Assembly (NCBI GenBank): GCA_946406645.1
Contig: CAMJLD010000001.1
Location: 1-64,000 of the forward strand
Reading direction: 5' to 3'
Source of the DNA: an uncultured Candidatus Saccharibacteria bacterium
GTDB taxonomy: Bacteria; Patescibacteriota; Saccharimonadia; Saccharimonadales; Saccharimonadaceae
Length of the DNA: 64,000 nt
Each line of letters starts with the position of its first letter. Within the stretch, counting starts at the first letter, position 1. This document shows, piece by piece, positions 25,293 through 33,811 of this stretch. Position numbers and translations under genes: made by a program. The notes under the pieces were generated by a model. The model had not been told where the DNA came from. It searched no databases and worked only from the letters and a program-made list of their open reading frames with translations.

Positions 25293-26171
25293 TTACGTGG
25301 CACAATTGGGGCAATAGATACCTAAAGCATCCTCGCATATATTAGTAATCTCAATTCTAGTAGCAGGATGATTTTGGGCGTCAGAACTCTTCTCGAGCAA
25401 AGCTTCGATAGTCCCAGATTCCGCAATAGTAGCATAAAGAGCACTCGGCCATAAGCCTTCTTCGACTTCTTTGGCCAAATCCGAAAGATACTCAAAGGAA
25501 AGCATCGTGTTACTCTCAAGGATATTGGGCTGATAGAACGAGAGGTCGCCAGGATTAGACACACCAGTTACCCGATAGCAAATTCCGGAGGAACCCATCT
25601 CGACAGAGAGAATTGCCGAATTGAATGACAAATCATATCCGAAAGAATACAAGATACTAGGATCCGATGCATCAAAATCTGGCTTTTCAAAAAGAGACAA
25701 CTTAACGCTATGGTCGATTGACCTTTCGCCTAGAATATCTCCAAAGTATCCTTTCAGCCAAGCGGCAAATTCCCGGAATAACCTACTAAGAAGCAGCTCA
25801 AACTCGGATTTTCCACAACTCGACGCGTAATTGTTGATCTTATTCCATATATCAACAATTTCGTCGCTGCTAGCTATATACGTACAGTCAAATGCTGGTG
25901 AAAAAATCGAGATAAAATACATCGCATAGTATTCGCTCGATTCATCGTCTCCATATTTTTCAAGCTCCCCATCAAACTTGCCATTCCACTTATTATAGAG
26001 TTCCCTTTCAAGAGGGCTCAATGATTGTCTATTCACGCGTAAAGAGTCTATCTCGTAAGAATGAGAAAGACCTTCGCTGTTCAAGACCATCAAGAGTATC
26101 ATCGGCGCACCTTCTATCCTGAGCTGATGATTACACGGTCCTCCCTTAGATGCAGTTACTTTGAGTTTCAT
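25293..26171 (-). CDS. Degenerate ThyX paralog, catalytic motifs lost
   Basis: 292 aa. Collinear similarity to the facing ThyX: PLERELYNKW against GIEKELYEKW; YFISIFSPAFDCTY against YFISIFTPSTNMAY; FYQPNILESNTMLSFEYLSD against FFVPPIIADNDELVQEYLDD; SGTIEALLEK against RGTPEAFILK. But GHHSVTGH, SERSARYV and QRHRTIS are replaced, the last by FNSAILSVEM. The first about 55 residues are missing. The frame is intact, with a strong AAGGAGGTGA site and an extended -10 TGTTATACT, so it looks maintained rather than decaying. The role is unknown: a binding partner or decoy of ThyX is conceivable. It ends CPNC. Confidence 0.7.
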   Translation of the reverse strand: MKLKVTASKGGPCNHQLRIEGAPMILLMVLNSEGLSHSYEIDSLRVNRQSLSPLERELYNKWNGKFDGELEKYGDDESSEYYAMYFISIFSPAFDCTYIASSDEIVDIWNKINNYASSCGKSEFELLLSRLFREFAAWLKGYFGDILGERSIDHSVKLSLFEKPDFDASDPSILYSFGYDLSFNSAILSVEMGSSGICYRVTGVSNPGDLSFYQPNILESNTMLSFEYLSDLAKEVEEGLWPSALYATIAESGTIEALLEKSSDAQNHPATRIEITNICEDALGIYCPNCAT

Positions 26172-26247
26172 AAAAAATTCACCTCCTTGTAAAGTACTTA
26201 CACCTGTACTGTATCTAGTATAACAGACGAGCCGGAGCGCCCCCACA

Positions 26248-26276
26248 TTGACTTTTCCGCTAATCTGTGCTATAAT
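26248..26276 (+). promoter_or_regulatory. Distal rplF promoter
   Basis: TTGACT (26248-26253), 17-nt spacer, TATAAT (26271-26276). A hairpin with a T-run follows directly at the expected transcription start. Confidence 0.65.
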
Positions 26277-26282
26277 GAAAAT

Positions 26283-26308
26283 ATACGCTCCTTTTAGGAG
26301 TATTTTTC
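26283..26308 (+). terminator. Hairpin between the two rplF promoters
   Basis: CTCC (26288-26291) pairs with GGAG (26297-26300), extended by ATA/TAT past a two-base bulge, then TTTTTC. It would stop transcripts from the distal promoter almost at once. Confidence 0.4.
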
Positions 26309-26337
26309 TTGCAAAAAAGCTACAGATGTGATAAAAT
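26309..26337 (+). promoter_or_regulatory. Proximal rplF promoter
   Basis: TTGCAA (26309-26314), 17-nt spacer, TAAAAT (26332-26337). Confidence 0.6.
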
Positions 26338-26370
26338 AGCCAAGATATTATTAACAAGAAGGGACTTATA

Positions 26371-26907
26371 GTGAGTCGTATCGGAAAACTACCTGTAGAG
26401 GTTCCTGCAGGCGTGACAATTACGGTCAGCGACAAGGAAATTACCGTCGCTGGACCTAAGGGCACGCTTACGGTTCCTGTCCAGGCCAATACCCAGACTA
26501 AGGTCGAGGGTAATCAAATCATCATTACTCGCTCTGATGACGAGCCAAAGTCAAAAGCTTGGCATGGTCTTCAGCGTGCGTTGCTCAACAACGCCGTTCA
26601 GGGCGTTACCAAAGGTTTCGAGAAGAAACTCGAGATCAATGGTGTCGGTTTCCGCCTAAGTGGTGGTCCAAAAGAAATCGAAATGGCTCTTGGCTTTAGC
26701 CATCCAGTCAAGTACAAAGCTCCAGAAGGTATCGAGCTTAAGACTGACAAGATGACTATTACCGTCTCTGGCATCGACAAGCAGAAGGTCGGCCAGGTCG
26801 CAGCTGAGATCCGCGCACTTAAGAAGCCTGAACCATACAAGGGCAAGGGTATTAAGTACGTTGACGAATATATTATCCGTAAAGCCGGTAAGGCAGGGAA
26901 GAAGTAA
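26371..26907 (+). CDS. rplF: Ribosomal protein L6
   Basis: 178 aa; GTG start after AAGGGA. MSRIGKLPVEVPAGV and the C-terminal PEPYKGKGIKYVDEYIIRKAGKAGKK are diagnostic. First gene of the second half of the spc operon. Confidence 0.98.
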   Translation: MSRIGKLPVEVPAGVTITVSDKEITVAGPKGTLTVPVQANTQTKVEGNQIIITRSDDEPKSKAWHGLQRALLNNAVQGVTKGFEKKLEINGVGFRLSGGPKEIEMALGFSHPVKYKAPEGIELKTDKMTITVSGIDKQKVGQVAAEIRALKKPEPYKGKGIKYVDEYIIRKAGKAGKK

Positions 26908-26909
26908 AA

Positions 26910-27239
26910 ATGAAAGCAGAATTTAGAGCGAATCGCACTCGTGCAAAGATTCACGGCACTGCTGAACGCCCACGCCTTAGCGTAAATATCAGCAATCTTC
27001 ACGTTACCGCACAGATTATCGACGATGATAAGGGCGTAACGCTCGCCTATGCTACTACCGTTGGCAGCAAGCAGAAGGGTAGCAAGTCCGAACTCGCCGC
27101 ATTCATCGGTAGCGAAATCGCAAAGAAAGCAAAGAAAGCCAAGATCTCGAAGGTTGTCTTCGATCGCGGTTCTCGCCTTTATGCAGGTCGCATGAGCGCT
27201 CTCGCTGATGCCGCACGCAAGGAAGGATTGGAGTTCTAA
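26910..27239 (+). CDS. rplR: Ribosomal protein L18
   Basis: 109 aa 5S-binding protein. AERPRLSVNISNLHVTAQIIDD and FDRGSRLYAGRMSALADAARKEGLEF match. Confidence 0.97.
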   Translation: MKAEFRANRTRAKIHGTAERPRLSVNISNLHVTAQIIDDDKGVTLAYATTVGSKQKGSKSELAAFIGSEIAKKAKKAKISKVVFDRGSRLYAGRMSALADAARKEGLEF

Positions 27240-27240
27240 T

Positions 27241-27885
27241 ATGGAAAACAAGCAACCAAAAGTTATCAATAAGTCTGGTACTACCAAGCTTACCGACGAA
27301 GCAATGGCTGCCAAAGAAGCAAAGGCAGAGCGCGACTTCAAGGGTCGCCGCCGCGACAATCGCCGCAACCGCCGTGCAGCCGAAGAAGGCAAGAAAGAGT
27401 TTGATACCGTAAACATTTCGATTAACCGTGTTTCCCGCACCGTCGCCGGTGGCCGCCGTATGCGCTTCCAGGCCCTCGTTGCTATGGGCGACCACAAGAA
27501 TCGTATCGGTATCGGTCTTGCTAAGGGTAATGACGTTACGAGCGCTGTTCAGAAGGCTGAACGCCGCGCAAAGAAGAACATGATTACCTTCAACATTAAC
27601 AAAGACACCATCTGCCACGAAGTCGAAACCAAGATCACCGGCGCTCATGTTCTCATGAAGCCAGCTGCTCCTGGTACCGGTATTATCGCCGGCGGCGTCG
27701 TCCGCTCCATCATCGGTCTTACCGGCGTGAAGAACCTTATTAGCAAGTCTCTCGGTTCTACGAATAAGGCAAACATCGCCTACGCAGTTATCGAAGGTCT
27801 TCGCCAACAGGTTCCAAAAGCAGAATGGAACGGCAGCAAGAAGGCTGAAAAAGCCGAAAAGCCTGCCAAGAAGGAGGCTAAGTAA
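27241..27885 (+). CDS. rpsE: Ribosomal protein S5
   Basis: 214 aa, with an N-terminal extension of about 50 residues and a KAEKAEKPAKKEAK tail. GGRRMRFQALVAMGDHKNRIGIGLAKG and PGTGIIAGGVVRSIIGLTGVKN are conserved. Start set at MENKQPK. Its stop overlaps the start of rplO, so there is no rpmD. Confidence 0.97.
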   Translation: MENKQPKVINKSGTTKLTDEAMAAKEAKAERDFKGRRRDNRRNRRAAEEGKKEFDTVNISINRVSRTVAGGRRMRFQALVAMGDHKNRIGIGLAKGNDVTSAVQKAERRAKKNMITFNINKDTICHEVETKITGAHVLMKPAAPGTGIIAGGVVRSIIGLTGVKNLISKSLGSTNKANIAYAVIEGLRQQVPKAEWNGSKKAEKAEKPAKKEAK

Positions 27886-28355
27886 TGAAATACAATCAGT
27901 TAGTCGTTGAAAAGAACAGCGACCGCAAGCGTGTCGGTCGTGGTATCTCCGGCGGCCAGGGTAAAACCGCTGGTCGTGGTACTAAGGGTCAGAAATCCCG
28001 TACCGGTCATCATAAGCTTCCTGCTACCTTCATGGGTGGCCAGCGCGCTATGATGCAGGCCGTGCCAAAGCTTAAGGGCTTCAAGTCCATTCATGCTAAG
28101 GCTCAGGTTGTCTACACCGATGCTTTGAACAGCCTCAGCGGTAAGGTTGATAACTTCACCCTCGCCGAAAAGAACCTCATTGCTGATCCATTTGCAAGCG
28201 TCAAGATCATCCTCCGCGATGAGCTTACTGCAAAGATCGAGCTCGAGACTCAGTTTGCTTCGAAGACTGCAATCGCAGCCATCAAGAAAGCTGGCGGCAG
28301 CTTCAAGAAAGTCGCCGTTCCTGCTCGCAAGAAGCAAGCAAAAGAAGACAAATAG
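27885..28355 (+). CDS. rplO: Ribosomal protein L15
   Basis: 156 aa. KRVGRGISGGQGKTAGRGTKGQKSRTG is the hallmark. SecY normally follows in the operon but here lies 2.9 kb away beyond an opposing gene. Confidence 0.97.
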   Translation: MKYNQLVVEKNSDRKRVGRGISGGQGKTAGRGTKGQKSRTGHHKLPATFMGGQRAMMQAVPKLKGFKSIHAKAQVVYTDALNSLSGKVDNFTLAEKNLIADPFASVKIILRDELTAKIELETQFASKTAIAAIKKAGGSFKKVAVPARKKQAKEDK

Positions 28356-28368
28356 TCATTCAGATAAT

Positions 28369-28408
28369 AAAAGAACGCCCCGCATAACTCAGGGCGTTCT
28401 TTTTTTGC
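28369..28408. terminator. Bidirectional terminator
   Basis: AAAGAACGCCC pairs with GGGCGTTCTTT over an 11-base loop, with T-runs on both sides, between converging rplO and the 28417 gene. Confidence 0.85.
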
Positions 28409-28416
28409 GGCTCGCG

Positions 28417-31158
28417 CTATTTGCCATCGTCGTAATCATCCCAGAAATGCCTGAGAAGATTATCAATCCAGATATATGAGTGTTTCTCGGAGTCGGGAAC
28501 AGAGGCGTATTCGAATGAATCGGAAAACTCGATATTGTTTGTACCGACACCCATCTCATCCAAGTAGAAGTAGGAGCACTGAGACGACGAGCAATCGTCT
28601 TTAATTCGCTGCTGCTCCTCAAGCATAAGCTGGATATGCTGATTAAGAATCGGAGGAACTTTTACTTTCTCCGGATCGGGGTAATAGACCACCAGGTTCT
28701 GATCAAAGTTCCGGAGCGCATAATCTTTGTACCAGGAACTACCCCTGATGAGATTTCGAGAATATTCTAAAATCTTTGACATATCCCGGATGTGGTTACC
28801 CTCAAATCGATAGATATTATCGGGCAAATACTGCAAGTCTGGGAGCTTAGTTAGTTCATTGTAGGACAAATCTAGCTCAACGATATTGGAGAAAAACTTT
28901 AGCTCGGAAGCGTCCGCTATGCCGCGATTCGACAAATCGAGGCGCAAATCCTTCTCGACGTCCACTGTTATGGAACGATTATCTTCGTCGCTTGAGAACG
29001 AGAAATTATCCGGATACTGGGAGAAATAGCCCACAAGAGCGTCGAAGAGCGCAGGGTCGCTTACGGTAAACGTCTTTATATTTTTTTCGCGAACCGGTTT
29101 CTTTTCGCCATCAATTATGAACGGATTTAGCGCGGAACCGTCGCCTATGACCACCTTGTTTGAATTGGCGAGCGTGATCACGGGCAGCAGAGGCAACCCA
29201 CGACCAGCTCCGACGCCATTCCCGGCAGTCGTAGATTCCGCACTTGAATATTTCGTTAAATCGAAAATACGATAAGTCATGTTCATGGCGTCCGTATCGG
29301 TGGACTTCATTGTAGCGGGGCTCATCGTGATGGACGATAAATCTCCAGAAACCCAAGACACGGGATTAACTGTCCCGACCAGTAAAGAATCCGACAAATT
29401 CATTAACGCAACGGGGTATTTAAGCTTGCCGTTTCCGCGATACGCGCTGACGGTGTACTTATCGGTTTCTAGGCAACTAAAAGATGGCTCCATCTGGTTT
29501 AGGTTGTAGGTTAATTCGGTCGAGCCGGAAAAAGATAAGGTCGGGTGCGAGACCGCTCCGCCACAATAGACGTCATCAGCAAGCCTATCTGTATACTCGG
29601 ACAGATTGCGCTCGTACCAATCCTCAATCGCTACTTTCTGAGGAGAATCGTTTTCGCCACTACCAGTAATTCTTGGCTGTCCAGTGATCTTCTTGAATGG
29701 CCTAGCATTGCCGCCATAGAGATTGTAATAATAATACTCCATCGAATTGCCGCAATCCACGCGCCCATCTGGGAGTTTTACGGCGCCTAAGCTTGCTAGA
29801 CAAATATAGTTATCGCTCAATTGTCCCACTAATCTCCGAACGACATCGGAAGGGTTATCGCCGTCCTCTGCATTGGGCGCCGTATAGGTAATATAAGGAT
29901 TCTTGCTGCAGGTTTTAGGAGTGACATTATAGCTGGTAGAGCACCAAAGCTTTCCTTTAGGAAACTCTGGCGCATCATGGCTGTCTATTAGATAATAGTG
30001 GCCATCCTCGTAATCGAAAGACTTGGAATAATACTGATGTCCGGTATCTATATTGCAGGTGATCGAGCTATTGCCAATCTGCATCCCTTCATAGTCTTGG
30101 GACATAAGGCGTTTATAACAATCAGATTCCTTGTAATCACGCAACATAGCCGGTGCGTTCATATATGGTTTATACGGATTCAGGGAAGCACGGTCGTCTT
30201 TCTCGACCGTCACATCGGAAAGAAAATCGTCGTCGTATGTATAAAAACCATAAGAATAAGCGGTATCGGCGGCATCCAGTCTCGGAATAGACGAGTCGCG
30301 ATCGGTATTATAGTAAGTCCCATCTGTTCTCGCCAGACCGTAATCGGATGTATTGAATGGTTCACAAGTGCCATAGTCCGTTACTTCACCATAATAAACC
30401 ATGCGAACGCCGCCGGACTCGGTAGTACGCGTGATTCGCCAGCACTTATCAGCAAACACGACATGGTTTTTGTCGGAACTGCCGCCGTCATTACTATAAT
30501 GAAAAACCGTAGGATAGGTATCACTTTCGGTTCCGGCGAGTGTATAGTAGCCACTTTCGGACCTATTCGCCAAAGGGCTATCGGGGGTGCCACTAACGCG
30601 AGCCGCCGCAGCGGTTACTGTTTCATAAATATTTTTACTATCAGGGCCAGCGACATACCTATCACTCGCGGCATTCGTCGACGAAAAGATGAGCGATGAA
30701 AACACGCCAACAAGGGAAAAGACTAATACTACTGGAAGCAACCTCTTGTAACTGATTCGGTTCTTCCGGCAATAATATAGCAATACGGCAATAGCCAAGC
30801 TCAATATTGATATAATCGCAACATAAGTAGCAATATCATCTAGAGTACGAGCATTTTCGGGGATCGCAGCGGACTCAGAATCGTTATCTTTATTAGAGTC
30901 ATGGTCCGTCGCGGGGTTAGGTTGATCTTCGCCGCTCGGGTCAACCGGGTCATCAGTAGTGGAGCTATTTATTTCATCATCATACGGTTGCGCATTTGGG
31001 TCGTAAATAAACTCAGTATTCAAAACCGTCCAATCTGGAGACGTAGCGTCTCTTAGGACGGGGACATTTTCGACAAAATACGAGGGGTCATAACCATCTG
31101 GATACTCAACCCCGTTAATTGGCGATATAGCTCCAACCAATAATAGAAGATTAAACAT
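28417..31158 (-). CDS. Large membrane-anchored surface protein with leucine-rich tail
   Basis: 913 aa. A hydrophobic N-terminus (1-15) may be a signal peptide. An Asp/Ser/Pro-rich spacer follows, then two membrane spans (about 108-130 and 140-165). The large exported part contains CWRITRTTESGGVRMVYYGE near residue 240, a motif common in CPR and Firmicutes surface proteins, with many Tyr and paired Cys. Residues about 735-790 (ISNRGIADASELKFFSNIVELDLSYNELTKLPDL-like) are a short leucine-rich repeat. The function is probably adhesion or host contact, which is inference. Only an AAGGT site lies upstream. Confidence 0.75.
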   Translation of the reverse strand: MFNLLLLVGAISPINGVEYPDGYDPSYFVENVPVLRDATSPDWTVLNTEFIYDPNAQPYDDEINSSTTDDPVDPSGEDQPNPATDHDSNKDNDSESAAIPENARTLDDIATYVAIISILSLAIAVLLYYCRKNRISYKRLLPVVLVFSLVGVFSSLIFSSTNAASDRYVAGPDSKNIYETVTAAAARVSGTPDSPLANRSESGYYTLAGTESDTYPTVFHYSNDGGSSDKNHVVFADKCWRITRTTESGGVRMVYYGEVTDYGTCEPFNTSDYGLARTDGTYYNTDRDSSIPRLDAADTAYSYGFYTYDDDFLSDVTVEKDDRASLNPYKPYMNAPAMLRDYKESDCYKRLMSQDYEGMQIGNSSITCNIDTGHQYYSKSFDYEDGHYYLIDSHDAPEFPKGKLWCSTSYNVTPKTCSKNPYITYTAPNAEDGDNPSDVVRRLVGQLSDNYICLASLGAVKLPDGRVDCGNSMEYYYYNLYGGNARPFKKITGQPRITGSGENDSPQKVAIEDWYERNLSEYTDRLADDVYCGGAVSHPTLSFSGSTELTYNLNQMEPSFSCLETDKYTVSAYRGNGKLKYPVALMNLSDSLLVGTVNPVSWVSGDLSSITMSPATMKSTDTDAMNMTYRIFDLTKYSSAESTTAGNGVGAGRGLPLLPVITLANSNKVVIGDGSALNPFIIDGEKKPVREKNIKTFTVSDPALFDALVGYFSQYPDNFSFSSDEDNRSITVDVEKDLRLDLSNRGIADASELKFFSNIVELDLSYNELTKLPDLQYLPDNIYRFEGNHIRDMSKILEYSRNLIRGSSWYKDYALRNFDQNLVVYYPDPEKVKVPPILNQHIQLMLEEQQRIKDDCSSSQCSYFYLDEMGVGTNNIEFSDSFEYASVPDSEKHSYIWIDNLLRHFWDDYDDGK

Positions 31159-31295
31159 ATTTGTGACCTTATATTATGCTTAAGTATATTATTACATATA
31201 ATAAGGAAAAGCAGAAGCGTAATAATTTGTTCTAAATTTGCTACATAATGCGCGGCAAATATGATAATATAGAGAGAGTAAAAACAAGAGGTAAT

Positions 31296-32708
31296 ATGAA
31301 TTTTAAGACAATTTTCCGTTCTTTCAAGAATAAGGACATGCGCAAGCGTATCCTGATTGTTGCTGGGATTCTCGTGGCTTACCGTATTTTGGCACATATT
31401 CCAGTACCGCTCGGTGATACAACGACCTTTAAGCAGGCCGTAGACAAACTTATCAATAGCACCGATCTCGGCGGCTTCATCAACTTGATTTCCGGTGGTG
31501 GCTTAACCAATCTTTCTATTATTCTCGTCGGTCTCTCCCCATACATCACCGCATCGATCGTCATGCAGCTCCTCACGAAGGCGATTCCTCGTATGGAAGA
31601 GCTCAGCAACGATGGCGAAACTGGCCGTCGCAAGATTAACCAGTGGACTCGTATTGCCTCTATTCCTCTTGCAGTATTGCAATCTATTGCATACATCTTC
31701 ATCTTGTTCCAGACCACTCTTGGCTCTGTTTCTACCGGTACAGTAACCCTTACGCCGCACGATTGGGCGCTCGCAATTACCGCAATGGTCGCGGGTTCCG
31801 CTCTCCTCATGTGGCTCGGCGAGCTCATCTCCGAGCAGGGTATCGGCAACGGTACTTCTACCGTCATTCTTTGTAGTATTATCGCAGCATTCCCGGCGAC
31901 ATTCGCCAGCATGCTTAGCCAGCTCTTCGACACCTCACAAGGGTCGCTCAGCCTCTTTGGCTGGCTCAATCTACCGGTCAACCCAACAATGTTCTGGATC
32001 ATGCTAGGACTTGGCATAGGTCTCATAGTCGTCCTCTACTTCCTTGTGAAGCTCAACGAGGCGCAACGTATCATTACTATTAACTACGCAAAGCGCGTTC
32101 GCGGCAACTCCGCATATGGCGGCATCAAGTCCATTATGCCAATCAAGCTCATCGCAGCCGGCGTGGTGCCAGTTATTTTCGCAGTCGCCTTCCTGTCTGT
32201 TCCAGCATTTATTGGCCAGATTATTCAACGCGCCGATAGCACCAGCGTTCTTGGCCAGAATCTCGTCAGTTGGTTCTCCGCGCCTAGCGCAACGAAGTTC
32301 CAGCAAAACGGCGGCCTCCAGGGCACAGATTTCATTTACCCAGCAGTTTACTTCGTTCTCGTCGTGATGTTTACCTACTTCTATACGAGCATCGTCTTCA
32401 ACTCGAAGGAAATCGCCGAAAACCTTCAGAAGCAAGGCGGCTTCATTGAAGGCGTACGCCCAGGCCTACAGACAGAGCGCTACTTTAGCCGCACCGTGAA
32501 CCGTCTCAACCTCTTTGGCGCATTCGCACTCGGCATCATCGCAATGCTTCCATATATCGTTGACTATATCTTTATCCAGACCTTAGGTTACCCGATTGGT
32601 ATCTCCGTGTCGGGTACTGGTCTCCTCATCGTCGTCACTGTTGCTCTCGAGAATATACGCCAGATTAACTCTCGCGCCCTAATGGTTACCTACGACGATT
32701 ATCAGTAG
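31296..32708 (+). CDS. secY: Preprotein translocase SecY
   Basis: Channel of the Sec translocon, 470 aa, ten membrane spans. IPVPLGDTT near the first span, GISPYITASIVMQLL-like LSPYITASIVMQLL, and the cytoplasmic loop YAKRVRGN are recognisable. Start MNFKTIF chosen for AGAGGTAAT; an in-frame ATG at 31248 lacks a site. The usual adk and map genes are absent; a sortase-like gene follows at 13 nt. Confidence 0.97.
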   Translation: MNFKTIFRSFKNKDMRKRILIVAGILVAYRILAHIPVPLGDTTTFKQAVDKLINSTDLGGFINLISGGGLTNLSIILVGLSPYITASIVMQLLTKAIPRMEELSNDGETGRRKINQWTRIASIPLAVLQSIAYIFILFQTTLGSVSTGTVTLTPHDWALAITAMVAGSALLMWLGELISEQGIGNGTSTVILCSIIAAFPATFASMLSQLFDTSQGSLSLFGWLNLPVNPTMFWIMLGLGIGLIVVLYFLVKLNEAQRIITINYAKRVRGNSAYGGIKSIMPIKLIAAGVVPVIFAVAFLSVPAFIGQIIQRADSTSVLGQNLVSWFSAPSATKFQQNGGLQGTDFIYPAVYFVLVVMFTYFYTSIVFNSKEIAENLQKQGGFIEGVRPGLQTERYFSRTVNRLNLFGAFALGIIAMLPYIVDYIFIQTLGYPIGISVSGTGLLIVVTVALENIRQINSRALMVTYDDYQ

Positions 32709-32721
32709 GAGTGATTCAGGG

Positions 32722-33396
32722 ATGGGCCTCAAAATCGATCGTAAAACACAAATCATCACGAAGGTGGTAGGCTTCAGCCTGCTTGGCATTCTGATTATCA
32801 TTCTAGCGAAGATTTTCATCTGGGAACTCGGTTATTATCAGACCAAGACCGTCGAGACGCGCCCGGGCGAGCAGCAAATCGTCCTCGAAATCGGCGATCC
32901 AGAAATGCCAGTAGAGACAGAACCGAGCGAGAAAGATATCAAGAATCACAGAGCACCTGCCAATGCGCCACGCTATATCACGCTAAATAACAAGAAATCG
33001 CGCGTAATCAGCATCGCTATTGAGAATAACGTCATGCAGACGCCAGATAACATCTACGACGTCAACTGGTACGCAAATACAGGCAATCCAGGCGGAGGTA
33101 AGAACATCTTCGTGAACGGCATCATTGCAGGCGAGACAGCCCAAGGTGCTTTCTCGGGCCTCAGCGAGCTCGAGAAAGGAGCCGAAATCACCATTGAGAA
33201 TGGCGAAGGCACCAAATTCAACTACACCGTAGATAAGAACGAAACAATTGACCGCGAAGAGGCTAAAACCGTCCTTCCTAAGCTACAAACCGCCAAGAAT
33301 AACAAAGAAACTCTCACTCTCATGGCATTGACACGCAAATCGCCGGAAAGCGCCACGCACGACGCCATCATTTTAGTCCAAGCAAAGCTAAAATAA
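32722..33396 (+). CDS. Sortase-like protein lacking catalytic residues
   Basis: 224 aa, one N-terminal membrane span (about 14-34), then a short linker and a domain from about residue 82 that follows sortase order: PRYITLNN...NVMQTPDNIYDVNWYANTGNPGGGKNIFVNG...GAFSGLSELEKGAEITI...LTLMALTRKS. In active sortases the segments are (I)AGH and LTLxTC. Here His is replaced by Gly133/Ile134 and Cys by Ala202. If the assignment is right, this is a pseudo-enzyme held at the membrane, cotranscribed with secY. Alternative: an unrelated beta-barrel of similar pattern. Confidence 0.55.
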   Translation: MGLKIDRKTQIITKVVGFSLLGILIIILAKIFIWELGYYQTKTVETRPGEQQIVLEIGDPEMPVETEPSEKDIKNHRAPANAPRYITLNNKKSRVISIAIENNVMQTPDNIYDVNWYANTGNPGGGKNIFVNGIIAGETAQGAFSGLSELEKGAEITIENGEGTKFNYTVDKNETIDREEAKTVLPKLQTAKNNKETLTLMALTRKSPESATHDAIILVQAKLK

Positions 33397-33399
33397 CTC

Positions 33400-33428
33400 T
33401 TTACAAAAAGCATATTTTTTGCTACAAT
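33400..33428 (+). promoter_or_regulatory. infA promoter
   Basis: TTTACA (33400-33405), 17-nt spacer, TACAAT (33423-33428). It leaves only about 8 nt of leader. Confidence 0.65.
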
Positions 33429-33442
33429 TTTACTTGTAATTT

Positions 33443-33724
33443 ATGGCTAGTCAAAAAAGATCGAAAAAGGTCGACAGGAAGGCCGATTCTTCGGCTGTTT
33501 CTAATAACCGGAAGGAAGTTATTAAACTTACCGGTAAGGTTGTTGAGGCGCTTCCGGGGACCAAATTTCGCATCGAACTTGAGAACGGCCATATTATTAT
33601 TGGCCACATGTCTGGTAAAATGCGCAAGAATTATATCAGGCTGGTCCCGGGGGATAAGGTGGATGTTGAGTTGACTCCTTATGATCTAACTAAGGGCAGA
33701 ATCAGCTACCGCCAAAAAGATTAA
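33443..33724 (+). CDS. infA: Translation initiation factor IF-1, extended N-terminus
   Basis: 93 aa against the usual 71-73. The OB-fold core from [26 protein letters not shown] through [23 protein letters not shown] is standard; residues 1-24 (basic, Ser-rich) are extra. No Shine-Dalgarno, and a promoter ends about 15 nt before the ATG, so the mRNA is nearly leaderless. Confidence 0.95.
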   Translation: MASQKRSKKVDRKADSSAVSNNRKEVIKLTGKVVEALPGTKFRIELENGHIIIGHMSGKMRKNYIRLVPGDKVDVELTPYDLTKGRISYRQKD

Positions 33725-33811
33725 ATTTAACCGAAAACGCAACAAAAATCTCAAATATTATTTTGCGATATTTGCGATTTTAGTGTTTTCAGAAAGGTAA
33801 TTTTCACTTAC

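Noticed and set aside
25293-26171. The ThyX-like gene as a decaying pseudogene or assembly duplicate
   Set aside because: The frame is complete, regulatory signals are strong and the divergence is deep and even, unlike a fresh duplicate or a frameshifted relic.
27880-27890. A hidden rpmD (L30) gene between rpsE and rplO
   Set aside because: The rpsE stop and rplO start overlap (TAATG), so there is no space; absence of L30 is known for CPR bacteria.
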